Shown here: piece by piece, positions 1-5,845 of the stretch
Layout: each line of letters starts with the position of its first letter
Position numbering within the stretch: the first letter of the stretch is position 1
Source: Bacteroidota bacterium
GTDB lineage: Bacteria > Bacteroidota > Ignavibacteria > UBA10030 > SZUA-254
Assembly (NCBI GenBank): GCA_004322375.1
Contig: SCUC01000023.1
Coordinates: 1-11,262 of the forward strand
DNA: 11,262 bases
Direction of reading: 5' to 3'
Translations under genes and position numbers: made by a program
Notes under the pieces: generated by a model
Told to the model about the DNA's origin: nothing
Seen by the model: the letters and a program-made list of their open reading frames with translations, nothing else
Database searches by the model: none

Positions 1-5
1 ATCAA

Positions 6-182
6 TCACTCACAAATAAATTTTCCATTCTTCTTGACGTTTTTCATCAGCGACTTATATGGCTCTTTCTCTATTTCCGATGGAGGAATTTCAATCGCGC
101 CTCTCCTTTTAAGGTCATTAAGAACATCTTTTAACCCCCAACGATGAGTTTTATTCACTTTTTTTCTTGTTCGAGTTTCCAT
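6..182 (-). CDS. Small hypothetical protein, 58 residues
   Basis: A complete short reading frame runs from ATG at 182 to TGA at 6-8. The product is very polar and basic (begins METRTRKKVNK, ends NGKFICE), with no signal peptide or membrane segment. An in-frame TAG lies nine codons upstream, so ATG 182 is the only ATG available. A weak GGAAC lies about 10 bases upstream. The middle (GLKDVLNDLKRRG) could form a helix. I recognise no family. Its size and charge would suit a small DNA-binding protein or an antitoxin, but no partner gene is visible because the window ends just past its stop. It may be a chance frame; there is no coding evidence beyond the intact frame and plausible composition. 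Confidence 0.35.
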   Translation of the reverse strand: METRTRKKVNKTHRWGLKDVLNDLKRRGAIEIPPSEIEKEPYKSLMKNVKKNGKFICE

Positions 183-250
183 TGCAGATACCGTTCCAAA
201 AAGGTACTATATTTCATCAACGATTGCAACATTTGTTACCAACAGGGTCA

Positions 251-332
251 AGAACTCCGACTTCGTTCACCACTGAGATTACAATTATCCTAATTTTATT
301 TGGCTCTTTTCAAGTACAAAAGTCGGAGTTCT
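251..332. repeat. MITE-like element with 13-bp inverted ends
   Basis: The sequence agaactccgactt (251-263) is perfectly inverted at 320-332 (aagtcggagttct), enclosing a 56-base AT-rich core. The total length is 82 bases. Size and plan resemble the element at 3208-3288 (81 bases, 11-bp inverted ends), and the two cores share a similar short AT-rich stretch ending in ttggct. No transposase is present, so it would be a non-autonomous element or a structured repeat. The rest of the 183-410 gap shows nothing I can identify. Confidence 0.5.
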
Positions 333-410
333 GGTTCTTACTGCAACTCTCCCCTCCTTTGCTCCGTACTTATAAGAACTCCCTACGAAACTGTCCGAAA
401 AGTACCATGC

Positions 411-525
411 TGTCATTCTGAATCCCGTTTCGCATCACTTATCAGCGAAACGGGATGAAGAATCCAGAGGTCTCGAATATAGTACGAAATAAAAGCATGG
501 ATTCTTCGCTTCGCTCAGAATGACA
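411..525. repeat. Palindromic dispersed repeat, TGTCATTCTGA type
   Basis: A 115-base element is bounded by 11-bp inverted ends, tgtcattctga (411-421) and tcagaatgaca (515-525). Inside are a perfect 12-bp stem (atcccgtttcgc at 422-433 with gcgaaacgggat at 445-456, 11-base loop) and a 9-bp pair (gaagaatcc 457-465 with ggattcttc 499-507). The nested arrangement would fold into one long structured hairpin. It ends 56 bases before the ABC ATPase start. Repeats of this general look are common in intergenic DNA of many bacteria; it is probably a REP/MITE-like element and not a gene regulator, although it could insulate the exporter operon from what lies upstream. Confidence 0.7.
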
Positions 526-532
526 CCGTGGG

Positions 533-579
533 GAGTTTTCGAACTATTTCAAAGACCCGCAGGAAATTCTGGAAAACTC
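533..579 (+). promoter_or_regulatory. Inverted repeat covering the exporter RBS
   Basis: The sequence gagttttc (533-540) is perfectly complementary to gaaaactc (572-579). The second arm overlaps the probable Shine-Dalgarno of the ABC ATPase (GGAAA at 571-575, start ATG at 582). In the transcript the two arms could pair across a 31-base loop and mask the ribosome binding site. The pairing is seen; any control role is inference, and the same sequence may simply be the edge of another dispersed repeat. Confidence 0.25.
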
Positions 580-581
580 TC

Positions 582-1445
582 ATGCTCGAAATCCAACATA
601 TAACTAAACGATATTCTACCGGCAACATTGCCGTTGCAGATTTTTCTCTTACGATGCAGCAGGGCGTTATCGGGTTGCTGGGTCCTAACGGGGCGGGTAA
701 AACGACGCTCATGCAAATGATTGCGACAATAACCCAGCCGACATCGGGAACAATTTTGTACAAGGGGGAAGATATTTTCCATCATCCCGATACAATCCGG
801 CGGGTTCTCGGCTACCTGCCGCAGGATTTCGGCGTGTATGACGGCTTAACCGCGTTTGAATTCCTCACCTACATAGGCGCGCTGAAAGGAGTTCACAATA
901 GGAAAAAAGTGATGGAATTGCTGGAGCTTGTCAATCTCCATTCCGAGGCGCACAAGCTCGCCGGAACGTTTTCCGGCGGGATGAGGCAACGCCTCGGCAT
1001 CGCGCAAGCGTTGCTCAACGACCCCGATATTGTCATCGTTGACGAGCCGACCGCCGGTCTCGACCCGGAAGAACGCGTACGCTTCCGCAATATCCTTTCG
1101 GATATCGGCGTTGGAAAATTGGTGATTCTCTCCACGCATATCGTTTCGGATGTTGAAGCGATTGCCACACACATCGCGGTGATGAATCAGGGGCATCTTA
1201 TCGTCTCCGCGACGCCTGAGCAGATGCTTCGTTCCACAATGGGAAACGTATGGGAAGCAATCGTTCCTTCGGAAGAGTTCGATTCCATCCGCGCAAAGCA
1301 TAAAACCTCACGGGCAGTTCGCCGACCCGACGGTGTGCATGTGCGAATTGTTTCTCATGACAAACCCGTTGCCGGCGCATCTCCGGTTGAGCCTGACCTT
1401 GAAGAATCTTTTATCTTTTCCATCAATTCTCGAAAGCAGAATTGA
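582..1445 (+). CDS. ABC exporter ATP-binding protein
   Basis: A 287-residue nucleotide-binding subunit of an ABC-2 type exporter. In order: Walker A GPNGAGKT (34-41), Q-loop Q81, signature FSGGMRQRLG (130-139), Walker B leading to D154-E155, D-loop GLDP (159-162) and H-loop STHIV (184-188). About 65 residues after the last beta strand form the C-terminal regulatory tail usual for this class. ATG 582 is chosen because GGAAA sits 7 bases upstream and the conserved fold starts at once (MLEIQHITKRY); the frame extends to a GTG at 528, but that would add residues encoded by the neighbouring repeat. The stop overlaps the permease start (TGATG), so the two are translationally coupled. Substrate unknown. 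The pair resembles NosFY-type and CcmA-like export modules, but nothing in the window fixes the cargo. Confidence 0.93.
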   Translation: MLEIQHITKRYSTGNIAVADFSLTMQQGVIGLLGPNGAGKTTLMQMIATITQPTSGTILYKGEDIFHHPDTIRRVLGYLPQDFGVYDGLTAFEFLTYIGALKGVHNRKKVMELLELVNLHSEAHKLAGTFSGGMRQRLGIAQALLNDPDIVIVDEPTAGLDPEERVRFRNILSDIGVGKLVILSTHIVSDVEAIATHIAVMNQGHLIVSATPEQMLRSTMGNVWEAIVPSEEFDSIRAKHKTSRAVRRPDGVHVRIVSHDKPVAGASPVEPDLEESFIFSINSRKQN

Positions 1446-3028
1446 TGCCTGCTTCTTTCTCATTGATTGCCTCCATCGCCCGTGCAGACGTTGTTCTTCG
1501 ATTCAGGAAAACGACAACAATCGTTATCCTGCTTATTATCGCGGGAAGCATGTACCTGATTATCCCCGACGTCAGCACCGGCAACACGTTGATTCAGGTT
1601 GATGGAGCGCGGGTTATTTACAATTCGGAAGCGATTGCGCTCGGCACAGCAATGACCTGCTCGGCGCTCTTGAGCATCATCGGGTATTATCTTGTCAGCA
1701 ACTCGTTGAAGCGGGATATTCTTTCCCGCGTCGGATTTATCGCGGCAGCTACGCCCGTAACAAATGCAGAATACGTGCTGGGAAAATTTTTCGGCAACCT
1801 GCTTTATCTGTTCGGCGTCATGCTTGCCTGCATGGTGAGCGCGATGCTTATGTTTTTCGTTCGCGGGGAAACCTTCTTGAACCCGTTTGTCTTCTTCGAA
1901 ATCTATCTCTGGATGATTCTGCCGGGAATTGTTTTCTGTTCCGCGACGGCAATTGCGTTCGAATCGCTGCCGAAACTTTCGGGAAGAGCGGGCGATCTGC
2001 TTTTTTTCTTCCTCTGGGCATTCATGCTCAGCTTCCCCGCGATCATGCTGGAGAACCATCCCGAAGCATGGTGGGTGCAAGGATTAGACATGGTCGGGAT
2101 TGTGCAGGTTATCCACCTGACACAGGAGAATTTCCACACAACTTCAATGTCCATCGGTTTTTCCGAATATGATATCGCGAAAGCCCCGATAGAATTTCCG
2201 GGCTTGGTGTGGAGCTGGAGCAATGTCGTCTTCCGAATGTTTACGCTCATTGTTCCCATGGTGTTTGTCGTTCTGGCGTGGGCAGGATTTCACCGGTTCA
2301 ACCCGACAAGAATCAAATCGTCTGCACGACATGCCGGCAGCAACTTGCTTACCCGTATGAACGCGATGGTAAAGCCGCTGACCAGAGCGCTTGAAATTGT
2401 CGCATCGTTTCGAACACAGGAAAAAATAACAATATCGTTTCTCAATACAATCCGCGCGGACGTTGTTACAACGCTTGCCTCCTCCCCGATTACCACGGTG
2501 GCAATCATCATCTTCGCGTGCATCTCGCTGTTCCTAGATACGGTCTCGCTCCGTTCAGGCGTTCTGCCGGTAGTTGTGGTTACGCTCATCCTCGCCCTTT
2601 CCGATATAGCAACGCGCGACCATTCGTCCGGGATGATGAGCCTCCTTTTTACAGTCCCTATGGTTAAGCGAAATTACGTTTTCTGGAAATTTTCATCTGC
2701 ATTCATTGTTACCTTATGCTTCACGCTCATACCGATGTCCAGGCTGTTGTTTGTTGAACCTATGTCGGCGGTATCGTTGTTTATCGGCTCGTGCTTTATT
2801 GCAAGCGGAGCAACAGGACTGGGCATCCTGACCCACAGCAGAAAAGCATTTATCGGGGTATTCCTCATGCTTCTCTATGTTACGCTCAACTCTCCCAAAG
2901 AGCCGGCGTTAGATTTTGCAGGGTTTTACGGAATGACGACTCCCGTTATTCAATTGATGTACGCGCTAATTACTCTCGCGATTATTGCCGCCGCGGAGGT
3001 GAGATTTAGATTTGCTATTCGTCATTAG
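1445..3028 (+). CDS. ABC-2 type exporter permease, internally duplicated
   Basis: A 527-residue inner-membrane protein, the transport channel for the ATPase at 582-1445. ATG 1445 overlaps the ATPase stop by one base; a TTG directly before it (1442) is a less likely start. About twelve hydrophobic segments are visible, six in each half (first half roughly 24-40, 63-86, 115-138, 151-171, 184-201, 262-280; second half from about 348). Both halves begin with a matching amphipathic piece, IARADVV (11-17) and IRADVV (336-341), and both carry a related loop after the second segment (TPVTNAEYVLGKF at 103-115; TVPMVKRNYVFWKF at 403-416). This suggests two half-permeases fused in tandem, so one polypeptide may supply a whole channel. 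Residues 525-527 and the stop codon lie in a 7-base repeat. No substrate is indicated. Confidence 0.88.
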   Translation: MPASFSLIASIARADVVLRFRKTTTIVILLIIAGSMYLIIPDVSTGNTLIQVDGARVIYNSEAIALGTAMTCSALLSIIGYYLVSNSLKRDILSRVGFIAAATPVTNAEYVLGKFFGNLLYLFGVMLACMVSAMLMFFVRGETFLNPFVFFEIYLWMILPGIVFCSATAIAFESLPKLSGRAGDLLFFFLWAFMLSFPAIMLENHPEAWWVQGLDMVGIVQVIHLTQENFHTTSMSIGFSEYDIAKAPIEFPGLVWSWSNVVFRMFTLIVPMVFVVLAWAGFHRFNPTRIKSSARHAGSNLLTRMNAMVKPLTRALEIVASFRTQEKITISFLNTIRADVVTTLASSPITTVAIIIFACISLFLDTVSLRSGVLPVVVVTLILALSDIATRDHSSGMMSLLFTVPMVKRNYVFWKFSSAFIVTLCFTLIPMSRLLFVEPMSAVSLFIGSCFIASGATGLGILTHSRKAFIGVFLMLLYVTLNSPKEPALDFAGFYGMTTPVIQLMYALITLAIIAAAEVRFRFAIRH

Positions 3029-3044
3029 TAATTTGTCATTTGGT
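3017..3044 (+). repeat. Short heptamer array at the permease stop
   Basis: Four 7-base units (attcgtc, attagta, atttgtc, atttggt) run across the permease stop codon (TAG 3026-3028). They belong to the same family as the eleven-unit array at 4057-4133 that holds the lptB start. The array therefore supplies the last residues (IRH) and the terminator codon of the permease. It abuts the hairpin that follows. Confidence 0.55.
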
Positions 3045-3091
3045 TGTGAAGTGCGACTCACATGTGACTAACGAGGCACTTCACAATTTTT
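3044..3091 (+). terminator. Probable rho-independent terminator of the exporter operon
   Basis: A perfect 11-bp stem, ttgtgaagtgc (3044-3054) with gcacttcacaa (3076-3086), encloses a 21-base loop containing the palindrome cacatgtg, and is followed at once by five T residues (3087-3091). It starts 15 bases after the permease stop. The T-run lies only on the plus-strand side. A second copy at 3203-3250 has the same form. The stem is moderately GC-poor and the loop long, so efficiency is uncertain. Confidence 0.45.
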
Positions 3092-3128
3092 AGTTGAGAT
3101 AAGGTTTGAGGGAAAAGTGAGTGGCACA
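3047..3128. repeat. Direct repeat copy 1 (82 bases)
   Basis: First of two 82-base direct copies 159 bases apart (second at 3206-3287), about 85% identical by eye, starting tgaagtgcgactcacatgtg. The spacer between them is AT-rich and carries no gene. The terminal inverted ends are imperfect in this copy (gagtggcacat at the right end, two mismatches against the left end). Confidence 0.8.
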
Positions 3129-3205
3129 TTGAGTGTAACAAAATTATTTTTGTCATATTTATTTTCACATAAATTCTGAATGCTACCACACCTGCCATGC
3201 ACTTA

Positions 3206-3288
3206 TGAAGTGCGACTCACATGTGGCTAACGAGGCGCTTCATAATTTTTGGCTGAGATATAGTTTGAAGGAAAAGAGAGTCGCACTT
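3206..3288. repeat. Direct repeat copy 2 with 11-bp inverted ends
   Basis: Second copy of the 82-base repeat. Here the outer ends aagtgcgactc (3208-3218) and gagtcgcactt (3278-3288) are perfectly inverted, giving an 81-base MITE-like unit that ends two bases from the lptB stop codon. The inner hairpin (ttatgaagtgc 3203-3213 with gcgcttcataa 3235-3245) keeps its pairing relative to copy 1: a G-C pair became A-U, and one further pair became a G-U wobble. The left arm can pair either with the inner or the outer partner, so two alternative folds exist. Its position may also let it end lptB transcription from the other side. Confidence 0.75.
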
Positions 3289-3290
3289 GA

Positions 3291-4100
3291 CTACTCATAC
3301 CTATCCAGCTTAAATTTCTCGCCGAGATAGAGTCTTCTTGCCTCGGGGTCGTTAGCGAGGTATTCGGCGGTGCCGGCTTTGAGGATTTTGCCTTCAAATA
3401 AAAGATAGGAGCGGTCCGTGATGGAGAGCGTTTCGTGGACGTTGTGGTCGGTAACAAGCACGCCGATGCCGCGGTTTTTCAATCCCTGAACAATGTGCAT
3501 AATATCTTCAACGGCAATCGGGTCAATGCCGGCAAACGGCTCATCGAGCAAAATAAATTTCGGGTCCGTCGCGAGCGTGCGCGCTATCTCCGTTCGTCGC
3601 CGTTCACCGCCCGAAAGGGTATATCCCTTGTTTTTTGCAAGGTGAGCAATACCGAATTCCTCCAACAGCTGTTGACACCGCGCTTCGCGTTCTTTTCTCG
3701 AAAGGCTCATCATCTCAAGAATTGCCATGATATTTTGTTTCACCGTCAGCTTGCGAAACACAGACGCTTCCTGCGGGAGATAGCCGATTCCCATCCGGGC
3801 GCGTTTATACATCGGCTTGCGGGAGATGTTATGTTCGCCGAGAAACACTTTTCCCGCGCTTGGCTTGATCATCCCGACAATCATGTAAAACGTTGTGGTC
3901 TTTCCCGCTCCGTTTGGTCCGAGCAAGCCGACAACTTCACCCTGGTTCACCTCAACATTGACATCGTTAACAACCAGCCGTTTACGATATCGTTTTTGTA
4001 AGCCTTCTGTACGTAAGGTTTTCTCCTCGCCGTTTGAGGGAACGGATGGTTGCGCTATTTGTTCATTGTCATTGGTCATTTGGCATTCGTTATTGGTCAT
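3291..4100 (-). CDS. lptB: LPS export ATP-binding protein LptB
   Basis: ATPase of the LptB2FG(C) machine that pulls LPS from the inner membrane and drives it along the LptA bridge. Walker A GPNGAGKT (61-68), Q-loop Q110, signature LSGGERRR (162-169), Walker B leading to D186-E187 followed by PFAGIDP, H-loop DHNVHETL (218-225) and the family's C-terminal YLGEKFKL (258-265) all match LptB closely. At 269 residues it is longer than the usual ~240, and the excess is an N-terminal extension of about 25 residues ahead of the conserved start (TLRTEGLQKRY). The first ~15 residues (MTNNECQMTNDNEQ) are encoded by a 7-base repeat array and the ATG itself lies inside the array with no ribosome site. GGCGAGGAG at 4023-4031 looks like a ribosome site for a lost internal start. 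It lies 330 bases after lptA, so it may be transcribed separately. Confidence 0.95.
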   Translation of the reverse strand: MTNNECQMTNDNEQIAQPSVPSNGEEKTLRTEGLQKRYRKRLVVNDVNVEVNQGEVVGLLGPNGAGKTTTFYMIVGMIKPSAGKVFLGEHNISRKPMYKRARMGIGYLPQEASVFRKLTVKQNIMAILEMMSLSRKEREARCQQLLEEFGIAHLAKNKGYTLSGGERRRTEIARTLATDPKFILLDEPFAGIDPIAVEDIMHIVQGLKNRGIGVLVTDHNVHETLSITDRSYLLFEGKILKAGTAEYLANDPEARRLYLGEKFKLDRYE

Positions 4101-4133
4101 TCGTCATTGGGCATTTGGCATTCGTCATTGGGG
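4057..4133 (-). repeat. Heptamer array (11 units) containing the lptB start
   Basis: On the plus strand eleven consecutive 7-base units fit the pattern ATTNGNC: atttgtt, cattgtc, attggtc, atttggc, attcgtt, attggtc, attcgtc, attgggc, atttggc, attcgtc, attgggg. The unit period is exact even though the units vary. The array covers the annotated lptB ATG (4098-4100), its upstream region and about 15 codons. It is the same family as the four units at 3017-3044 and different from the array in lptC. Arrays of this form resemble the heptanucleotide STRR repeats known from cyanobacteria. Confidence 0.75.
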
Positions 4134-4429
4134 GATACGCGAATCAAGATTCTTTTTAGTTATGCAAAAACTCTATTAGACTGTCATTCCCGCCCCGCTA
4201 TTATAGCGGGAGGAACCCAGTCATTCTCTCGGATTCTACCCACAATGATTGGATACTCTACGAGCTGTAAGCCTGCTTTCGCAGGTATGACAACATGCCT
4301 TTTAAAATTAGGACGATAATTGATTCAAAGTGAAACTATATGTATTTTCTGTAAGTCGAGGTGGATTGACATTATTTTCACCATAGTCCAGCTACAATCT
4401 AAAATCTGATCCGCCGCGGCGGACTAAAA
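4134..4429. other. lptA-lptB gap: repeats and a GC palindrome, no gene
   Basis: No convincing gene lies here. From lptB outward it holds the end of the heptamer array, an AT-rich stretch (4134-4181), a 111-base palindromic repeat (4182-4292), a featureless AT-rich stretch, and a perfect 14-base palindrome tccgccgcggcgga (4410-4423) just beyond the lptA stop. The palindrome, followed on the minus strand by a short T-run, could be a weak terminator for the kds-lpt transcript. I see no clear promoter for lptB. Confidence 0.5.
4182..4292. repeat. Palindromic dispersed repeat, TGTCATTCCCGC type
   Basis: A 111-base element with short inverted ends (tgtcat 4182-4187, atgaca 4287-4292), a hairpin near the left end (cccgcta-tta-tagcggg, about 4194-4210) and one near the right end (cctgc-tttc-gcagg, 4272-4285). 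Its right-hand 48 bases (4244-4291) match 5699-5746 inside lptA at 43 of 48 positions. Read on the minus strand this family encodes the VIPAKAG peptide that often betrays such repeats in many bacterial genomes. Confidence 0.7.
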
Positions 4430-5845
4430 TTATCTCAACACGGGTTTTTCTTTCCAGTTATATCCTGTGAGGTTATATTCTTCTTCACGCCCATAGACGA
4501 GCTTTTCGGGAACGTACTTTCCTTCCACCCCGCCGACAACTTTCAGTCGCTCGATTTTTCCATCAAGAAACGAAATCGTTATATGGTCACCGGTGGTGTT
4601 GTTCAGCCCGTTGGGTGTTTTCCCGTCAAACAGATAATACAGAATTGTCGCGGTTTTATCAACTTGGATGGTGTTGATTTTATTTTCCTTGAAATACATC
4701 GTCATATCCTGCCCGCTTATCTGGTGCAGCCGTTTTGGAAGCGAGCTATCCGCTTCCGAAAGTGAAAAGGCATGCCCGAAAATATAGAGCATATCGAGCC
4801 GCTTCTTTTTTATCTTCACGTACATGGAATCGCCCGAAGCCTGTGTAACCGTTCCATTTTCCTGCGTGTGCCAGACAAAGGGCGAACCGTGCAGCTCGAT
4901 GCTATCCAGCTTGGTGAAAAATACACCGTACCCCGCCTCCGATGCTATATCGCTCCGGTACATAAACACGTTGCCGGTAGCGACAAGCCGTTCGGGAGCC
5001 TGTTGATATGTCTCCATCGTATCGGAAATGATAACGAGAGAATCTGTTTTGCTGCCCGATGTATCCTTATGTGTTGCGCGTGGATGCTCTGTCATCTTGC
5101 TGTAGTTTATTTTCCGGTAATTTTCAAAATGCTCTCCGCGTAACGTCATGTTGTTTTCGCTATTGACGATAACGACATTGCTTTCCGCTATGGTTTTCTG
5201 CTCGTCACGGTAATATTGCAGCTCATCGGATGTAAGCACTGTCGAGGAATCATACAGTCTCACGTTCTGCCGAAAATGCGCCATGCGCTCGTTTGAGTAG
5301 TATGTCCCGAAATCCGCATACAACACTACCTTATGGTCGTCGAGCCGTACACGACCGGAGGCTTCTGCAATCTTCGTGCTGCCGTAATAGGTGCCATGAA
5401 GCGCAGTCATCGTCAAGCTATCTTCCGTCACTACAACTTCTCCCTCTAAAGTCGCCTTGTTGCTTTGCAGATACTGAACAGCTTTCCTGCAGGTAACTGT
5501 TGTCTTCCCATGCGTGAACTTCACGTTGCCGATAAGCTGGCGCGCGCGTTCGCCGTTTATATCCAAACCTACCAAGCTATCGGCATGATGTAGGTAGATG
5601 AGATTATCGCTTGATTGAGCAAACGTCATATAGGGTAAAGTGAATAGACACGCAACAAGAAGAAGCTGAATCCAATAATTGCTTCGGTTTCTCCTAAGAA
5701 TGATTGGATACTCTACGAGTCGTTGACCTGCTTTCGCAGGTATGACCATATAGCTTTTTGGAGAACCTGCAGGATGAAGAGATGTTAGGTAACGGAAATT
5801 CAATCTCAATAACCAAGAACGAAAAAATATTTGAGTGATGTTCAT
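4430..5845 (-). CDS. lptA: LPS transport protein LptA (OstA-like)
   Basis: A 471-residue OstA-like protein of the kind seen in Bacteroidota, longer than the ~185-residue enterobacterial LptA. It should act in the periplasm as the beta-jellyroll bridge carrying LPS from LptC to LptD. The signal hydrophobic core is at about 58-72 with a probable cut near TFAQ|SSD (74-80). The mature part shows the repeating short beta segments of the fold, for example ARQLIGNVKF (101-110), ATLEGEVVVT (131-140) and ERLVATGNVFM (285-295). ATG 5845 overlaps the lptC stop (ATGA), which supports this start, yet it places 57 residues before the hydrophobic core. Residues 34-49 (VIPAKAGQRLVEYPII) are encoded by a dispersed repeat. 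The only other in-frame ATG before the core is M33, at the repeat edge. The family is clear; the start is less so. Confidence 0.88.
   Translation of the reverse strand: MNITQIFFRSWLLRLNFRYLTSLHPAGSPKSYMVIPAKAGQRLVEYPIILRRNRSNYWIQLLLVACLFTLPYMTFAQSSDNLIYLHHADSLVGLDINGERARQLIGNVKFTHGKTTVTCRKAVQYLQSNKATLEGEVVVTEDSLTMTALHGTYYGSTKIAEASGRVRLDDHKVVLYADFGTYYSNERMAHFRQNVRLYDSSTVLTSDELQYYRDEQKTIAESNVVIVNSENNMTLRGEHFENYRKINYSKMTEHPRATHKDTSGSKTDSLVIISDTMETYQQAPERLVATGNVFMYRSDIASEAGYGVFFTKLDSIELHGSPFVWHTQENGTVTQASGDSMYVKIKKKRLDMLYIFGHAFSLSEADSSLPKRLHQISGQDMTMYFKENKINTIQVDKTATILYYLFDGKTPNGLNNTTGDHITISFLDGKIERLKVVGGVEGKYVPEKLVYGREEEYNLTGYNWKEKPVLR
5699..5746 (-). repeat. Palindromic repeat inserted in the lptA reading frame
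   Basis: These 48 bases match the right half of the intergenic element at 4182-4292 (43 of 48 identical to 4244-4291), including the cctgctttcgcagg hairpin. They encode lptA residues 34-49. The insertion kept the frame open and lies ahead of the signal peptide core, so the added residues would be cut off with the signal peptide if it is processed. Confidence 0.8.

Noticed and set aside
167..421. Open plus-strand frame of 84 codons at the left
   Set aside because: It spans an inverted repeat and the edge of a palindromic element, has no ribosome site, and its composition is not protein-like.
528..581. Upstream GTG start that would lengthen the ABC ATPase by 18 residues
   Set aside because: The added part is encoded next to a dispersed repeat, is unlike the family N-terminus, and ATG 582 has a well-placed GGAAA and begins the conserved fold.
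1460..2080. 206-codon frame antisense to the permease
   Set aside because: It is the mirror of a strongly supported membrane protein and its Glu/Arg/His-rich product is typical of an antisense shadow.
3435..4001. 188-codon frame antisense to lptB
   Set aside because: lptB has every ABC motif in the other strand; the antisense product has no recognisable domain or start signal.
4293..4429. Small gene between the repeat and the lptA stop
   Set aside because: The longest frame is about 19 codons with no ribosome site or conserved look.
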